Assembly (NCBI GenBank): GCA_050952065.1
Contig: JBMNKF010000007.1
Coordinates: 62,001-126,000 of the forward strand
Direction of reading: 5' to 3'
Length of the DNA: 64,000 nucleotides
From: JAXGZG01 sp050952065
GTDB taxonomy: Bacteria; Bacillota; Sulfobacillia; Fermentithermobacillales; Fermentithermobacillaceae
Of the stretch, positions 1-7,990 are shown in pieces; the first letter of the stretch is position 1, and the number at the start of each line of letters is the position of its first letter. The translations under genes and the position numbers were made by a program. The notes under the pieces were generated by a model. It saw only the letters and a list, made by a program, of their open reading frames with translations, ran no database searches and had not been told where the DNA came from.

Positions 1-1
1 T

Positions 2-325
2 GTGAGACTTGCCCGTGCAAGAAAAGACCAGAAGATCATCGCTCTGAGGCCCGAACGGGGATCGCTTGTAACAGAGGTAGTCCAAATGGCCGGTTTTGCC
101 AAACTGCCCATGGATTCGTTTTCTGTGAGTGTTGAGGATGGGCACAATGTCCTGGGAACGAAGACAATAGTCCTTTCGGGGAATGATTCCCAGTGGCGAC
201 ATTTCGAATTCTCAATGGGACTCCAGCCGGCTTCCAGCCCTAACGGCACTGTGGTTTTCAGCTGGAAGAATGACGATGGAACCACAGAGGAGCTGTTTGT
301 CCCCATATCTTTTGGCGGGAAGTAA
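2..325 (+). CDS. Gmad2-domain protein, C-terminal part (5' end outside window)
   Basis: The 107 visible residues form an all-beta, immunoglobulin-like module with the pattern of Gmad2 domains: an early glycine-valine strand, a central W-x-x-F strand (around residues 66-69) and a closing strand ending in phenylalanine-valine-proline-isoleucine. Gmad2 is known from spore-germination-associated lipoproteins, usually as the C-terminal domain after a GerMN domain. A GTG lies at base 2, but only one base precedes it, so this is more likely the tail of a longer exported protein than a complete gene. A separate GerMN lipoprotein lacking this domain is found at 26463. The function is structural or ligand-binding by family; nothing catalytic is visible. 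Confidence 0.55.
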   Translation: MRLARARKDQKIIALRPERGSLVTEVVQMAGFAKLPMDSFSVSVEDGHNVLGTKTIVLSGNDSQWRHFEFSMGLQPASSPNGTVVFSWKNDDGTTEELFVPISFGGK

Positions 326-351
326 TAAGTAGACTCACGGTTGTGGCACAG

Positions 352-384
352 AGAGTCCTGGACTCTCAATGAGTCTAGGGCTCT
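352..384. terminator. Bidirectional terminator-like hairpin
   Basis: Arms 352-365 and 371-384 pair over 14 bp (12 Watson-Crick and two G-U pairs) around a 5-nt loop. It sits between two convergent genes. Neither side has a clear T-tract, so it may act as a mRNA 3'-end stabiliser or a weak terminator. Confidence 0.5.
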
Positions 385-394
385 TACCATTGTG

Positions 395-1444
395 TCATAG
401 TCTACGCGCCACATACCACATCAATGTGACTAGAAACAGCGAACCTGTCCAACCTACTAGAGGGTAGATAGTCTTTACGAGATTGGAAAAGCCCGCCGAA
501 GACGCCCATGCGCTCACTAGGACGGTTGCCACAGCCAGCCCGGCGAATCCGGGTGTACCTGGAGAGGAAAGCCTCGCAACGAATCCGTAAAGGTTAGCCA
601 CTGCTGTTGTGTAGACTTCGGCCAGGAATACCAGGGCATAGAGTCGCCCGCCCAGATGGTGTATCTCTGAAGCCAGTCTCGCCAAGGGCACTTCGTGCAC
701 CAAGACTTCGGGGAAAGACGATACTATGGCCAGATAGACGAGGAGAAGCGCTAGCCCCAAACCGAAGGAACCCATAAGGGCACTTGCAAAGACCTCTCGG
801 CGATCGTTGAGCGTTGTTCCGAGCGCGGCCAGGATGGGCGAAGCCATAATCAGATTGTAGGACACATACGTAATGCCCGACAGCGGCCAGCTCCCCACAA
901 GCGGTGCCCAACCGGTAGGAGGCGTAGCCAGAGTCAAACCTTTTAGGCGGAGCACCCCGATGCTTACTGCCATGACGCCAACTATGAGGAGCGGGACTAT
1001 TGCCGACACAGCGGTCACTATTCCCCGCAAGCCAAGGAGAACGGTGACCAGGCTCAAAAGTGCCATAAGACCGGTTCCCACTAGCCACGACACCTGAAAC
1101 TCTTGGGCTAAGGCCGAACCGGCTCCGGCTAACATAGCGGAGAAAGCGCCAAATAGGAAGAAGGTTGTGACGAAGTCCAGAATCGGAGAGATGTACCTTC
1201 CGGACGCCTCACGCATAACAGGGAGGTGCGAGTCGGCTTTCAGTCTTCTGCCGATTTCCATGACGGCGAAGCCGAATACCAAGAATCCTGCCACCGCCAG
1301 CAGGATCGCCAGCGGCCCTGAAGGACCCAGAAGTCCAAAGAACTGAAGCACTTCTTGTCCTGAGGCGAAACCCGCGCCCACGACGGTACCAACATACGTA
1401 GCTGCGGCTGCAAACACCCCTAGGCGGAAGCCTCTTGGTCTCAT
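395..1444 (-). CDS. YkvI-like membrane transporter
   Basis: A 349-residue polytopic membrane protein with about ten hydrophobic segments. It begins with a glycine-rich first helix (GTVVGAGFASGQE around residues 18-30), a hallmark of YkvI-family proteins in the amino acid-polyamine-organocation superfamily. The substrate of this family is not established. An in-frame extension upstream of 1444 exists, but it is low-complexity and non-membrane. The ATG at 1444 has a GGGAGGGG ribosome-binding site about 9 nt upstream and starts directly at the family's N-terminus. It lies downstream of the PHP gene on the same strand with a gap of 88 nt, so the two may share a transcript. The family call is good; the role as an ion-coupled transporter is inference. 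Confidence 0.72.
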   Translation of the reverse strand: MRPRGFRLGVFAAAATYVGTVVGAGFASGQEVLQFFGLLGPSGPLAILLAVAGFLVFGFAVMEIGRRLKADSHLPVMREASGRYISPILDFVTTFFLFGAFSAMLAGAGSALAQEFQVSWLVGTGLMALLSLVTVLLGLRGIVTAVSAIVPLLIVGVMAVSIGVLRLKGLTLATPPTGWAPLVGSWPLSGITYVSYNLIMASPILAALGTTLNDRREVFASALMGSFGLGLALLLVYLAIVSSFPEVLVHEVPLARLASEIHHLGGRLYALVFLAEVYTTAVANLYGFVARLSSPGTPGFAGLAVATVLVSAWASSAGFSNLVKTIYPLVGWTGSLFLVTLMWYVARRL

Positions 1445-1532
1445 GTCACCCGTCCCCTCCCGAAATAAGATCCCCAAATAGAGGATATTTGTCTCGCGAG
1501 GCGTGCAGTATTGAACCGGGACGGTCGGGGAA

Positions 1533-2189
1533 CTAGACGGTTTCTGGGTGAAATTGGCCAGACAGGATTGCTGAAGTGAGACTCTTGAGGGAGTAGATGG
1601 GAGTCCGGAACACCGTAAACGCGCATCCGACATCTTCTGGTGTGTGAGCATCGCTGCCGCCAGTTCCGGGAAGTCCCAATCTCTTAGCGGCAGCTCCTAC
1701 TGCTTTGCACGCCGAGGGGTATTTCAAGTACTTACCGTTGCATACCTCAATGGCCGCGATTCCCTCAAGACCCAAAGTTTCCTCGTGTATGAGAATCTCT
1801 GGTTCGGAATCATAGACACATTTGGTGACGATCGTAAATGGGTGAGCAGGGACAACAATGCCGCCTAGCCTCTGGGCTCTGGAAATGAGTTCTTTGGCGT
1901 TGCTCATACGGTTCTTGCCCCAGTCGCGCCAGTCTTCATCGCTAACACCGTAGACCAGCATGTGACCCATGTCTGTGGACAGCTCAACGCCTCGGAGGAT
2001 CACTAAGCCGTGGTTGGGAATGGTATCGAAAGGCGCGCTCGCTCGAAGGCTTTCATGTTCGGTAATACAAATGGCGTCCAGACCTTTTTCCAGGGCAGAT
2101 TCGACTATGTCCTTGGGCCCGGCCATGGATTCTCCGGAGAACATGGAATGGATGTGAAGATCCACGCGAAACTCTCTTTTCCTGGCCAT
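1533..2189 (-). CDS. PHP-domain metal-dependent phosphoesterase
   Basis: A 218-residue stand-alone PHP domain. The metal ligands expected of the family are visible: H-I-H at residues 12-14, T-E-H at 43-45, a glutamate at 69 (GVEL), P-A-H at 114-116, and S-D-A-H at 179-182. PHP proteins of this size hydrolyse phosphoester bonds such as histidinol phosphate, nucleoside 3',5'-bisphosphate or oligonucleotide substrates; the substrate here cannot be read from sequence. The start at 2189 is chosen because GGAGGT lies 8 nt upstream and the protein begins just before the first metal motif. It sits 25 nt downstream of the stop of the kinase-like gene and upstream of the permease, all on the minus strand, suggesting an operon. 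Confidence 0.75.
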   Translation of the reverse strand: MARKREFRVDLHIHSMFSGESMAGPKDIVESALEKGLDAICITEHESLRASAPFDTIPNHGLVILRGVELSTDMGHMLVYGVSDEDWRDWGKNRMSNAKELISRAQRLGGIVVPAHPFTIVTKCVYDSEPEILIHEETLGLEGIAAIEVCNGKYLKYPSACKAVGAAAKRLGLPGTGGSDAHTPEDVGCAFTVFRTPIYSLKSLTSAILSGQFHPETV

Positions 2190-2214
2190 GTACACACCTC
2201 CGGTGCCGTCCGTA

Positions 2215-3093
2215 CTACTCTGAAGGGAGTGATTCCTTGGGGCGGCCAACTGACAGTCCCATAAAGTGCTGACGGGTCAGAACGTTTTCTCGAAGAAAAG
2301 CTCCTCTTATTATATCAATGTCTTCTGTCACCTGGCTAATATTATTGGATAGGTATTCTCCGAAGAACGCAGGTATTTTGACTTGCGAGACGCTGACAAT
2401 GGTCCGGACCTCCAGGTTTGACACAGATGAAAACGTGTTGATTGCACGCTTCAGGATTTGGCTTTTTCTCCTGCTGTAGTCCATGAAGTAGGTGACTATA
2501 GTTGAGACTCTACCCAGATTTCGCGCCTCTTCAAGTTTCATAACGAACCTGTACACGCTTTGGTGGCGAGGATCGAGACTGGCACCGAAGTCGAACCATA
2601 CGGGAATGCCATTGACTATTCTCATGTTTCTTTCTCCGTCATCCCAATTACGGACTATAGTGTCCAATACCACCTGATAGCCGGCGGCCATTTCTGGGTC
2701 TTGAAGGGGAAGGTCTTCGGGACGATAGTCTTCGGTGGCTCTTGAGAAATAGAAATCCGGGCCCACAGCCTCCGTGAGTTGGATCTTTTCATCTTCGCAA
2801 AGACCCATGTCTGCGGCCAGTTTTACGCTAACTACATTGCAGCGCCCCGCCCCCAAAAGGCTCACGATTCTCTCTACCGGCCCGTTGCTAAAGAAAGTTT
2901 CGGGGATCCCCTTTCGTTTGCTGGCCGGCACTTCCTCCCGGAAAACTTGTATCGAAGGAGCGAAGTTCTCTTTCACATAGTAGGTAGCGTTTTCGGTGAT
3001 GTATTTGACGAGACCGCCGTCTATATGGATTGTTCCCATGTCGTTTGTGGATTTCAACGACAGAGGCCCTTCTTCCTCCCGGGCGTTAGTCAC
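2215..3093 (-). CDS. Uncharacterised protein with kinase-like DxxxxN...DFG motif
   Basis: I do not recognise the family with certainty. The 292-residue protein has, at residues 149-170, an N-W-D-D-G-E-R-N stretch followed 11 residues later by D-F-G. That spacing is like the catalytic loop and metal-binding motif of HipA-like and phosphatidylinositol-type kinases (D151 or D152, N156, D168). The rest is mixed alpha/beta and soluble; the C-terminal third is helical. The reported start is a GTG at 3093 without a good ribosome-binding site; an ATG at residue 19 is an alternative. It is divergently oriented from the radical SAM gene at 3128 with almost no intergenic space, and precedes the PHP gene. 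A kinase role is inference from motif spacing only. Confidence 0.5.
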   Translation of the reverse strand: MTNAREEEGPLSLKSTNDMGTIHIDGGLVKYITENATYYVKENFAPSIQVFREEVPASKRKGIPETFFSNGPVERIVSLLGAGRCNVVSVKLAADMGLCEDEKIQLTEAVGPDFYFSRATEDYRPEDLPLQDPEMAAGYQVVLDTIVRNWDDGERNMRIVNGIPVWFDFGASLDPRHQSVYRFVMKLEEARNLGRVSTIVTYFMDYSRRKSQILKRAINTFSSVSNLEVRTIVSVSQVKIPAFFGEYLSNNISQVTEDIDIIRGAFLRENVLTRQHFMGLSVGRPKESLPSE

Positions 3094-3127
3094 AGTATGA
3101 TAGAAGAAACAGTTTTCGGGAGGAGAG

Positions 3128-4030
3128 TTGTTGCCGAAACGCTGCGATTTGTGTCCGCGTTACTGCAAGGTTGATCGCCCGGCAGGAGAGACGGGGTTTT
3201 GCGGGGCAGGGGCTATGCCGGAAGTGAGCCTTGTTGGCCTCCATCACTGGGAAGAACCTTCGATTTCGGGGAGTAGAGGGTCGGGTACCGTATTCTTTCC
3301 CCGATGCAACCTGCGATGCGTGTTCTGCCAGAACCACGAGATAAGCCAGGGCGGAAGAGGGCAGGCCATGACGCCCGAGAGACTTGCCAGAGCGTTTATC
3401 TCCCTTCAGGAGCGCGGTGCACACAATGTGAATCTGGTCTCACCAACTCATTACTCAAGGCAAGTGGCGTCCGCCATCCGAATTTCTCGAGAATTGGGGC
3501 TGGTTATCCCGATTGTCTACAACTCCAACGGTTATGAGTCTCCAGAAGCTCTCAGCTGTCTTGACGGGTTGGTTGATGTCTACCTTCCGGATCTCAAATA
3601 CTGCTCAGATGCTTTGGCTCTGAGATACTCCTCTGCTCCCGATTACTTCGCTCATGCTACTCGGGCGATCCTGGAGATGTCCCGTCAGGTGGGAGTGCCC
3701 AGGTTTGATGATGAAGGCGTTATTGTCTCCGGCCTCATAGTCAGGCACCTTGTGCTTCCTGGGTGTTCTCACGACTCCTCAGAGGTTCTGAAGTGGTTTG
3801 CGACTAATCTCCCTAGGGGTACCTATCTCAGCCTTATGTCCCAATACTACCCGACTCACAAGGCAGGGATGTATCCGGAATTGAACCGGCGCCTACGGAA
3901 GACGGAATATGACGGGGTTCTGGAGGCTATGTCTCGTTTGGGGATCTCGGACGGGTACGTTCAGGGACTGTCTTCGGCATCGAGCGCATACAAGCCGGAT
4001 TTTTCCCGATCCAACGAGTCTGTTGTTTGA
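3128..4030 (+). CDS. Radical SAM protein, PflX-like
   Basis: A 300-residue radical SAM enzyme. The canonical cluster motif C-N-L-R-C-V-F-C lies at residues 60-67 and would bind the [4Fe-4S] cluster that cleaves S-adenosylmethionine. An additional N-terminal cysteine array (C6, C9, C13, C24) precedes it. This arrangement matches the PflX group, related to pyruvate formate-lyase activating enzymes but of unknown substrate. No glycyl-radical enzyme is encoded in the window, so its target is not visible. Translation starts at TTG 3128 or the adjacent TTG at 3131; GGGAGGAG lies immediately upstream, making 3131 slightly better spaced. The stop overlaps a small palindrome, GTTTGA-TG-TCAAAC, at 4025-4038. 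Confidence 0.78.
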   Translation: MLPKRCDLCPRYCKVDRPAGETGFCGAGAMPEVSLVGLHHWEEPSISGSRGSGTVFFPRCNLRCVFCQNHEISQGGRGQAMTPERLARAFISLQERGAHNVNLVSPTHYSRQVASAIRISRELGLVIPIVYNSNGYESPEALSCLDGLVDVYLPDLKYCSDALALRYSSAPDYFAHATRAILEMSRQVGVPRFDDEGVIVSGLIVRHLVLPGCSHDSSEVLKWFATNLPRGTYLSLMSQYYPTHKAGMYPELNRRLRKTEYDGVLEAMSRLGISDGYVQGLSSASSAYKPDFSRSNESVV

Positions 4031-4127
4031 TGTCAAACGCCCCAGAAGCGCGGGATTTATGCTATTATTCTAAGTGTGTCTGTTCGGGAATCCGGGTTTC
4101 GTACCAGTTTGCGGGAGGGGATCTTCC

Positions 4128-4931
4128 ATGAAGGATCTGGCTAGGCTGGGTCTAACACTGATGGTTATATGCGCGGTAGCCGGTCTGGGCCTGGCTGTTG
4201 TTTACGATAAGACGAAGCCGGTTATTGAGGCCCAAGCCCAACAGGCTCTCCTCAAGGCAGTTCAGGAGGTTATTCCAGGGGCTGCTACCGTCGAGGAGAA
4301 AGTCGAAGATGGTAAGACTTACTTCTTGGGGTATGCGGGCGGTCAGCTCGTGGGTGCCGCCATGAAAGTTGAATCTCGGGGCTACGGGCAGACTCCTATG
4401 GAGTTGATTGTGGGCTTTGACAAAGAGGGCGTTGTCGCCAAAGTGATCATCTTGTCTATGTCAGAGACTCCGGGTATCGGAACCAGAGTAAAGGATGCGG
4501 CCTACCTGGAGAAATATGAAGGAGTCGAGGATCCGTCAAGCGTTGAAGGGGTTTCAGGAGCCACGTATTCGTCCAGGGCTGTACAGAGCGGCGTAGCCAG
4601 CGCCATGGAGTTTGTTCAAAGAGCCCTGGGCGTTGGAAGCGGAGCGGTTGAAATCGTTTTGGCCGATATTCCTGATGGCACCTACGAGGGTTCCGGCGAA
4701 GGACTCTTCGGTCCCATCAACGTATCTGTCAAGATCGAGGGCGGAAAGCTCATTTCTATTGAAATTACACAGCAAAGCGAAACCCCGGGCTTATCGGACC
4801 CCGCTATCCAGAATGTACCGAAATCCATGGTTGAAAAGCAGTCTGTTGACGTTGATACTGTGGCAGGGGCTACCTTCACAAGCAAAGGCATTATCGAGGC
4901 GGTGAGAAATGCCCTCGCCGGAGCGCAGTAG
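4128..4931 (+). CDS. Membrane-anchored protein with two covalent-FMN binding domains (RnfG-like)
   Basis: A 267-residue protein with one N-terminal membrane helix (residues 7-26) and two FMN_bind domains outside. The first domain has S-G-A-T at 143-146, the second A-G-A-T at 246-249. In RnfG and NqrC the threonine of this motif receives FMN through a phosphoester bond made by the ApbE flavin transferase, so two flavins per protein are predicted. The first domain with its helix resembles RnfG; the second resembles the short FMN-binding modules of extracytoplasmic electron-transfer proteins. No other Rnf subunit or apbE is in the window. The start at 4128 has GGGAGGGG 8 nt upstream. The 3' end overlaps the response regulator gene by 23 nt, linking it to a two-component system. 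Confidence 0.8.
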   Translation: MKDLARLGLTLMVICAVAGLGLAVVYDKTKPVIEAQAQQALLKAVQEVIPGAATVEEKVEDGKTYFLGYAGGQLVGAAMKVESRGYGQTPMELIVGFDKEGVVAKVIILSMSETPGIGTRVKDAAYLEKYEGVEDPSSVEGVSGATYSSRAVQSGVASAMEFVQRALGVGSGAVEIVLADIPDGTYEGSGEGLFGPINVSVKIEGGKLISIEITQQSETPGLSDPAIQNVPKSMVEKQSVDVDTVAGATFTSKGIIEAVRNALAGAQ

Positions 4932-5631
4932 CAGAATAACAGTCCTCCTCTGTGACGACCACGCTATGGTCCGAGAGGGAACACGGCGGCTTCTTGAAGC
5001 CGAGCCAGACATCGAAGTGGTGGGGGAAGCTTCAGACGGTCTCGAAGCCATCGAGATGGTCAAGGAGCTTTCCCCTCAAGTGGTGGCTATGGATGTGTCT
5101 ATGCCCAGGATGAATGGGGTTGACGCCACCAAACGTATAAAGCAGATCTGTCCGTCTGCGCACATTTTGGCGCTCACCGCATATGACGATTCTCAGTACG
5201 TGACCCGCCTCTTGGAGAACGGTGCCTCGGGATACATTTTGAAAAGTGCCCGTTCCGGCGAACTGATAGCCGCCATTCGTGCCACTGCCCTCGGCGAATC
5301 GGTTCTTGACGCGAGAGTTGCCCAGGATGTATTCTCCAGGATCGGCAGGCGCGCTTCTCACGATGCTGTGCCCAAGGCCCCGGTTTCCCGATCCCCCAAA
5401 GTCCCCAATCCCTTGACTGCCCGAGAGACGGTGGTTTTGGGACTCGTTGCCAAAGGCCTCTCCAACAAGGAGATCGCCCAGAAGCTGCGAGTGAGCCCTC
5501 GGACTGTGCAGTCACATCTGGCTTCTGTGTTTTCCAAACTGGGCGCGGTCTCGAGGACTGAGGCTGTCATGACCGGCCTCAGGCTTGGCCTAATAACTCA
5601 AGACGACACTGAGGTGACCCGAGGTGGGTGA
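4909..5631 (+). CDS. NarL/LuxR-family response regulator
   Basis: A 240-residue two-domain regulator. The receiver domain covers about residues 10-128, with the acidic pair D16-D17, the phosphoacceptor D62, a T/S position near 94 and K115 of the Y-I-L-K-S motif. A linker rich in serine and proline follows, then a LuxR-type helix-turn-helix (about residues 165-228; L-T-A-R-E, G-L-S-N-K-E-I-A, S-P-R-T-V-Q-S-H motifs). It overlaps the FMN-binding gene upstream (23 nt) and the histidine kinase downstream (8 nt), so all three are translationally coupled and probably one functional unit. DNA target unknown. Confidence 0.9.
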   Translation: MPSPERSSRITVLLCDDHAMVREGTRRLLEAEPDIEVVGEASDGLEAIEMVKELSPQVVAMDVSMPRMNGVDATKRIKQICPSAHILALTAYDDSQYVTRLLENGASGYILKSARSGELIAAIRATALGESVLDARVAQDVFSRIGRRASHDAVPKAPVSRSPKVPNPLTARETVVLGLVAKGLSNKEIAQKLRVSPRTVQSHLASVFSKLGAVSRTEAVMTGLRLGLITQDDTEVTRGG

Positions 5632-7255
5632 TGCCCTAGGTTGGGCTGGAACCAGGCTTGTTCTCGAGATGGGCAGGATAACCAGGGATAACTTATCCCG
5701 CGACGAGGCTATGGAGAAGATCGCTTCACTCCTTCTCGACAGTTTCCCTGTAGAGGCAGCGGCGATCCTGATTTACGATCCTTCCTTCAAGTCCGTCTAT
5801 GTTTCATCTTCGGTGGCCAAATCTGACGATGTGACAATGATCTCCGAGGACATCACTTTGCGTCTGCAAGAGGGCTCATGCCTCACTGAGGCTTTGAAGA
5901 ATCCACACGAGCCCACCTATGTTCCCGGCGGCACTGTAGATCCGGTTCTAGGGAAGCTGACAGGCGACTCTGTAGCCATAGTTCCCATGACGACTGGAGA
6001 GGAAGTCAGCGGTTTCATGGTGCTTGCGGGTAAGGATCCATCGGGTGCAAGCGGTCTCATACCGGAACTCCTCATGGCTGTGGGCAGCCAGACTGCCATT
6101 GTAGCCGCTAAAGCCAACCTCATTGAAAGCCTACGACAGTCTGAAGAGCGCTATCAGAGCCTTATGGAAAACGCCAACGACTTTGTGTTTGTGTTGGACA
6201 GAGGCGGACGCTTTCTGTACGCGAATTCTCGTTGGGCCGACATCGTTGAACTCCCCCCTGAAGAAATCGTTGGTCGTTATTTCGGAGAATTCGTTACTGC
6301 CGAAAGCTGGGCTAATACCGTAGCGGAAGTCAAGAAAGCGGCCCTTTCACACAAGAAGCACATCGAGTATTCGTGGGTCATAGAGGAAAGGCAAGGCAGC
6401 AAGGTGACACTAGACGTTCGCGCTTCTCTCATTTATCAGGGTCCCGACATTGTATTGCACCAGGGGATCGCCCGAGACGAGTCAGCGGAGAAGAAACTCC
6501 AGGCAGAACTAGTCAAGCGCGATCGGGAACTCGGTCAGTCCAAGTCACGGGAAGTGCGCATGAGGGAGTACCTCTCTGTGGCCAACGCAGCTCAGGAAGA
6601 GGAACGGGCCAGGATCGCAAGAGAACTCCACGATGGTGCGCTTCAGTATTTGGTGGCTCTTGGGCGCCGCTTGGATCTCTTGCGGAAGACTGTCTCTGAC
6701 GATGGTCCGCTGTCGGTCGGTGATGTGTCCGAATTCAGACGCAGGACCGTTCGAGAACTGAACGACATGGATGTTCTAGTGGATACGGCTATAGATGACT
6801 TGCGCAAGTTCGCCCGGAACCTCCGGCCACCTGTTCTAGATGACTTTGGGCTTGTGTCGGCGTGCGAGTGGTTAGGTCAGCAGGCCGAGAAAGAAGGCTT
6901 AGATGTGACTTTTGTGTCCTCGGGTGAGGCGAGGAGACTCCCGCAAGACGTGGAAATCTCGGTTTTCCGCATCGCTCAGGAAGCCCTATCGAATTCCATC
7001 AAACATTCGGGGGCAAGTTGGATCGATTTCTCTCTAGAATTTCTTGAAGACAGTCTCACGCTGACCCTAAAGGACAACGGGCAGGGGTTTGATCCTCCGT
7101 CTTCTCCGGGATCTCTGGTTCGAGCAGGCCAGATGGGGCTCGTGGGTATGTTTGAAAGAGCCGAGATTCTGGGAGCCTCAATTGACCTCAAATCCAATAA
7201 GGGGCAAGGTACTGTGCTTACAGTGACCATCCCGCTAGATGTCAAACCTGCCTAA
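5624..7255 (+). CDS. Cytosolic GAF-PAS histidine kinase (NarX/DegS type)
   Basis: A 543-residue soluble sensor kinase. Domains in order are a GAF-like domain (about 20-165), a PAS domain (about 172-290), a short coiled coil, a HisKA_3 dimerisation domain with the phosphoacceptor in A-R-E-L-H-D-G (H336), and a C-terminal HATPase_c domain whose N box is around A-L-S-N-S-I-K-H and whose G boxes are D-N-G-Q-G-F and M-G-L-V-G-M. No membrane segment is present, so the signal is probably intracellular, such as a small ligand, redox state or a flavin or heme cofactor. The GTG start overlaps the regulator gene by 8 nt. It should phosphorylate the NarL-type regulator encoded just upstream. Confidence 0.9.
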   Translation: MGDALGWAGTRLVLEMGRITRDNLSRDEAMEKIASLLLDSFPVEAAAILIYDPSFKSVYVSSSVAKSDDVTMISEDITLRLQEGSCLTEALKNPHEPTYVPGGTVDPVLGKLTGDSVAIVPMTTGEEVSGFMVLAGKDPSGASGLIPELLMAVGSQTAIVAAKANLIESLRQSEERYQSLMENANDFVFVLDRGGRFLYANSRWADIVELPPEEIVGRYFGEFVTAESWANTVAEVKKAALSHKKHIEYSWVIEERQGSKVTLDVRASLIYQGPDIVLHQGIARDESAEKKLQAELVKRDRELGQSKSREVRMREYLSVANAAQEEERARIARELHDGALQYLVALGRRLDLLRKTVSDDGPLSVGDVSEFRRRTVRELNDMDVLVDTAIDDLRKFARNLRPPVLDDFGLVSACEWLGQQAEKEGLDVTFVSSGEARRLPQDVEISVFRIAQEALSNSIKHSGASWIDFSLEFLEDSLTLTLKDNGQGFDPPSSPGSLVRAGQMGLVGMFERAEILGASIDLKSNKGQGTVLTVTIPLDVKPA

Positions 7256-7318
7256 GCAAGAATGCCTACTCTTCGCTAAGCACTACGGCTGAAGGTTCGA
7301 GCCACCAAAACGTCTATC

Positions 7319-7344
7319 CTGTTAATGAACGGATCAGTTAACAG
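7319..7344. promoter_or_regulatory. Inverted repeat upstream of ECF sigma gene
   Basis: CTGTTAA (7319-7325) and TTAACAG (7338-7344) form a perfect 7-bp inverted repeat with a 12-nt spacer, ending 1 nt before the ribosome-binding site of the sigma factor gene. It could be a dimeric regulator operator or, in RNA, a hairpin presenting the Shine-Dalgarno. No regulator is assigned. Confidence 0.4.
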
Positions 7345-7356
7345 GGGGTGACTTGC

Positions 7357-7944
7357 ATGGTAGCCCAAGACCTGGCTCTAGCGGAAAGAGTCTCACGTGG
7401 GGATCAAGAGGCCTTTGACACGATTTACGAAACATACCAGAAGCAGATCTACTATCACATAGTCAGAATGGTGAGAGACCGGTTCGAAGCCGAAGACCTT
7501 ACCCAAGAGGTGTTCTTGAGGGCGTACCAGTTCATGGGCAGCTATTCCGGGACCGCCTCTCTTGGGAGATGGCTGAGACGTATTGCAACCAACTTGTGCA
7601 TCGACAGGATGCGCAAGAGAACCTTACAGACCACTCAATGGCCCACTGTGACATCTAAGGAGGGGCAGGAACAGCCAGTTGAATTCCCGTGTGAAAGCCC
7701 TTCGCCTTTGGAGGTGGCTCTGGACAAGGAAGCCGAGAGGGCGATCCTTCAGGTTGTGGAGCATCTTCCAGAGTATTACCGCACGGTGGTCATCTTCAAG
7801 GATTTTATGGACTGCAGCGGGGAGGAGATAGCCAGGGAAATCCAGTGCCCCGTCGGTACAGTCAAGTCCAGGCTTTCCAGGGCGCACAGCCTCCTCAGAG
7901 ACAAGTTTGTCTCCCACGATGGAATGGCTGTGGCGGGTGCCTGA
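7357..7944 (+). CDS. ECF-type RNA polymerase sigma factor
   Basis: A 195-residue sigma-70 family protein with region 2 (about residues 20-88, including the D-L-T-Q-E-V-F-L-R-A-Y segment that contacts core polymerase and the promoter melting motif) and region 4 (about residues 130-185, with the helix-turn-helix in G-E-E-I-A-R-E-I...G-T-V-K-S-R-L-S-R-A). The intervening linker is short, as in ECF sigma factors. The start at ATG 7357 is preferred over GTG 7348 because AGGGGGTG then sits 6 nt upstream. No anti-sigma factor gene follows; the next gene is a VanW protein 46 nt downstream, which may be co-transcribed. The inverted repeat just upstream suggests its own regulation. Confidence 0.88.
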   Translation: MVAQDLALAERVSRGDQEAFDTIYETYQKQIYYHIVRMVRDRFEAEDLTQEVFLRAYQFMGSYSGTASLGRWLRRIATNLCIDRMRKRTLQTTQWPTVTSKEGQEQPVEFPCESPSPLEVALDKEAERAILQVVEHLPEYYRTVVIFKDFMDCSGEEIAREIQCPVGTVKSRLSRAHSLLRDKFVSHDGMAVAGA

Positions 7945-7990
7945 ATATGTTTGGACTGGCAGACGCGCAACCTGACCTGGTTGGGAGCTG

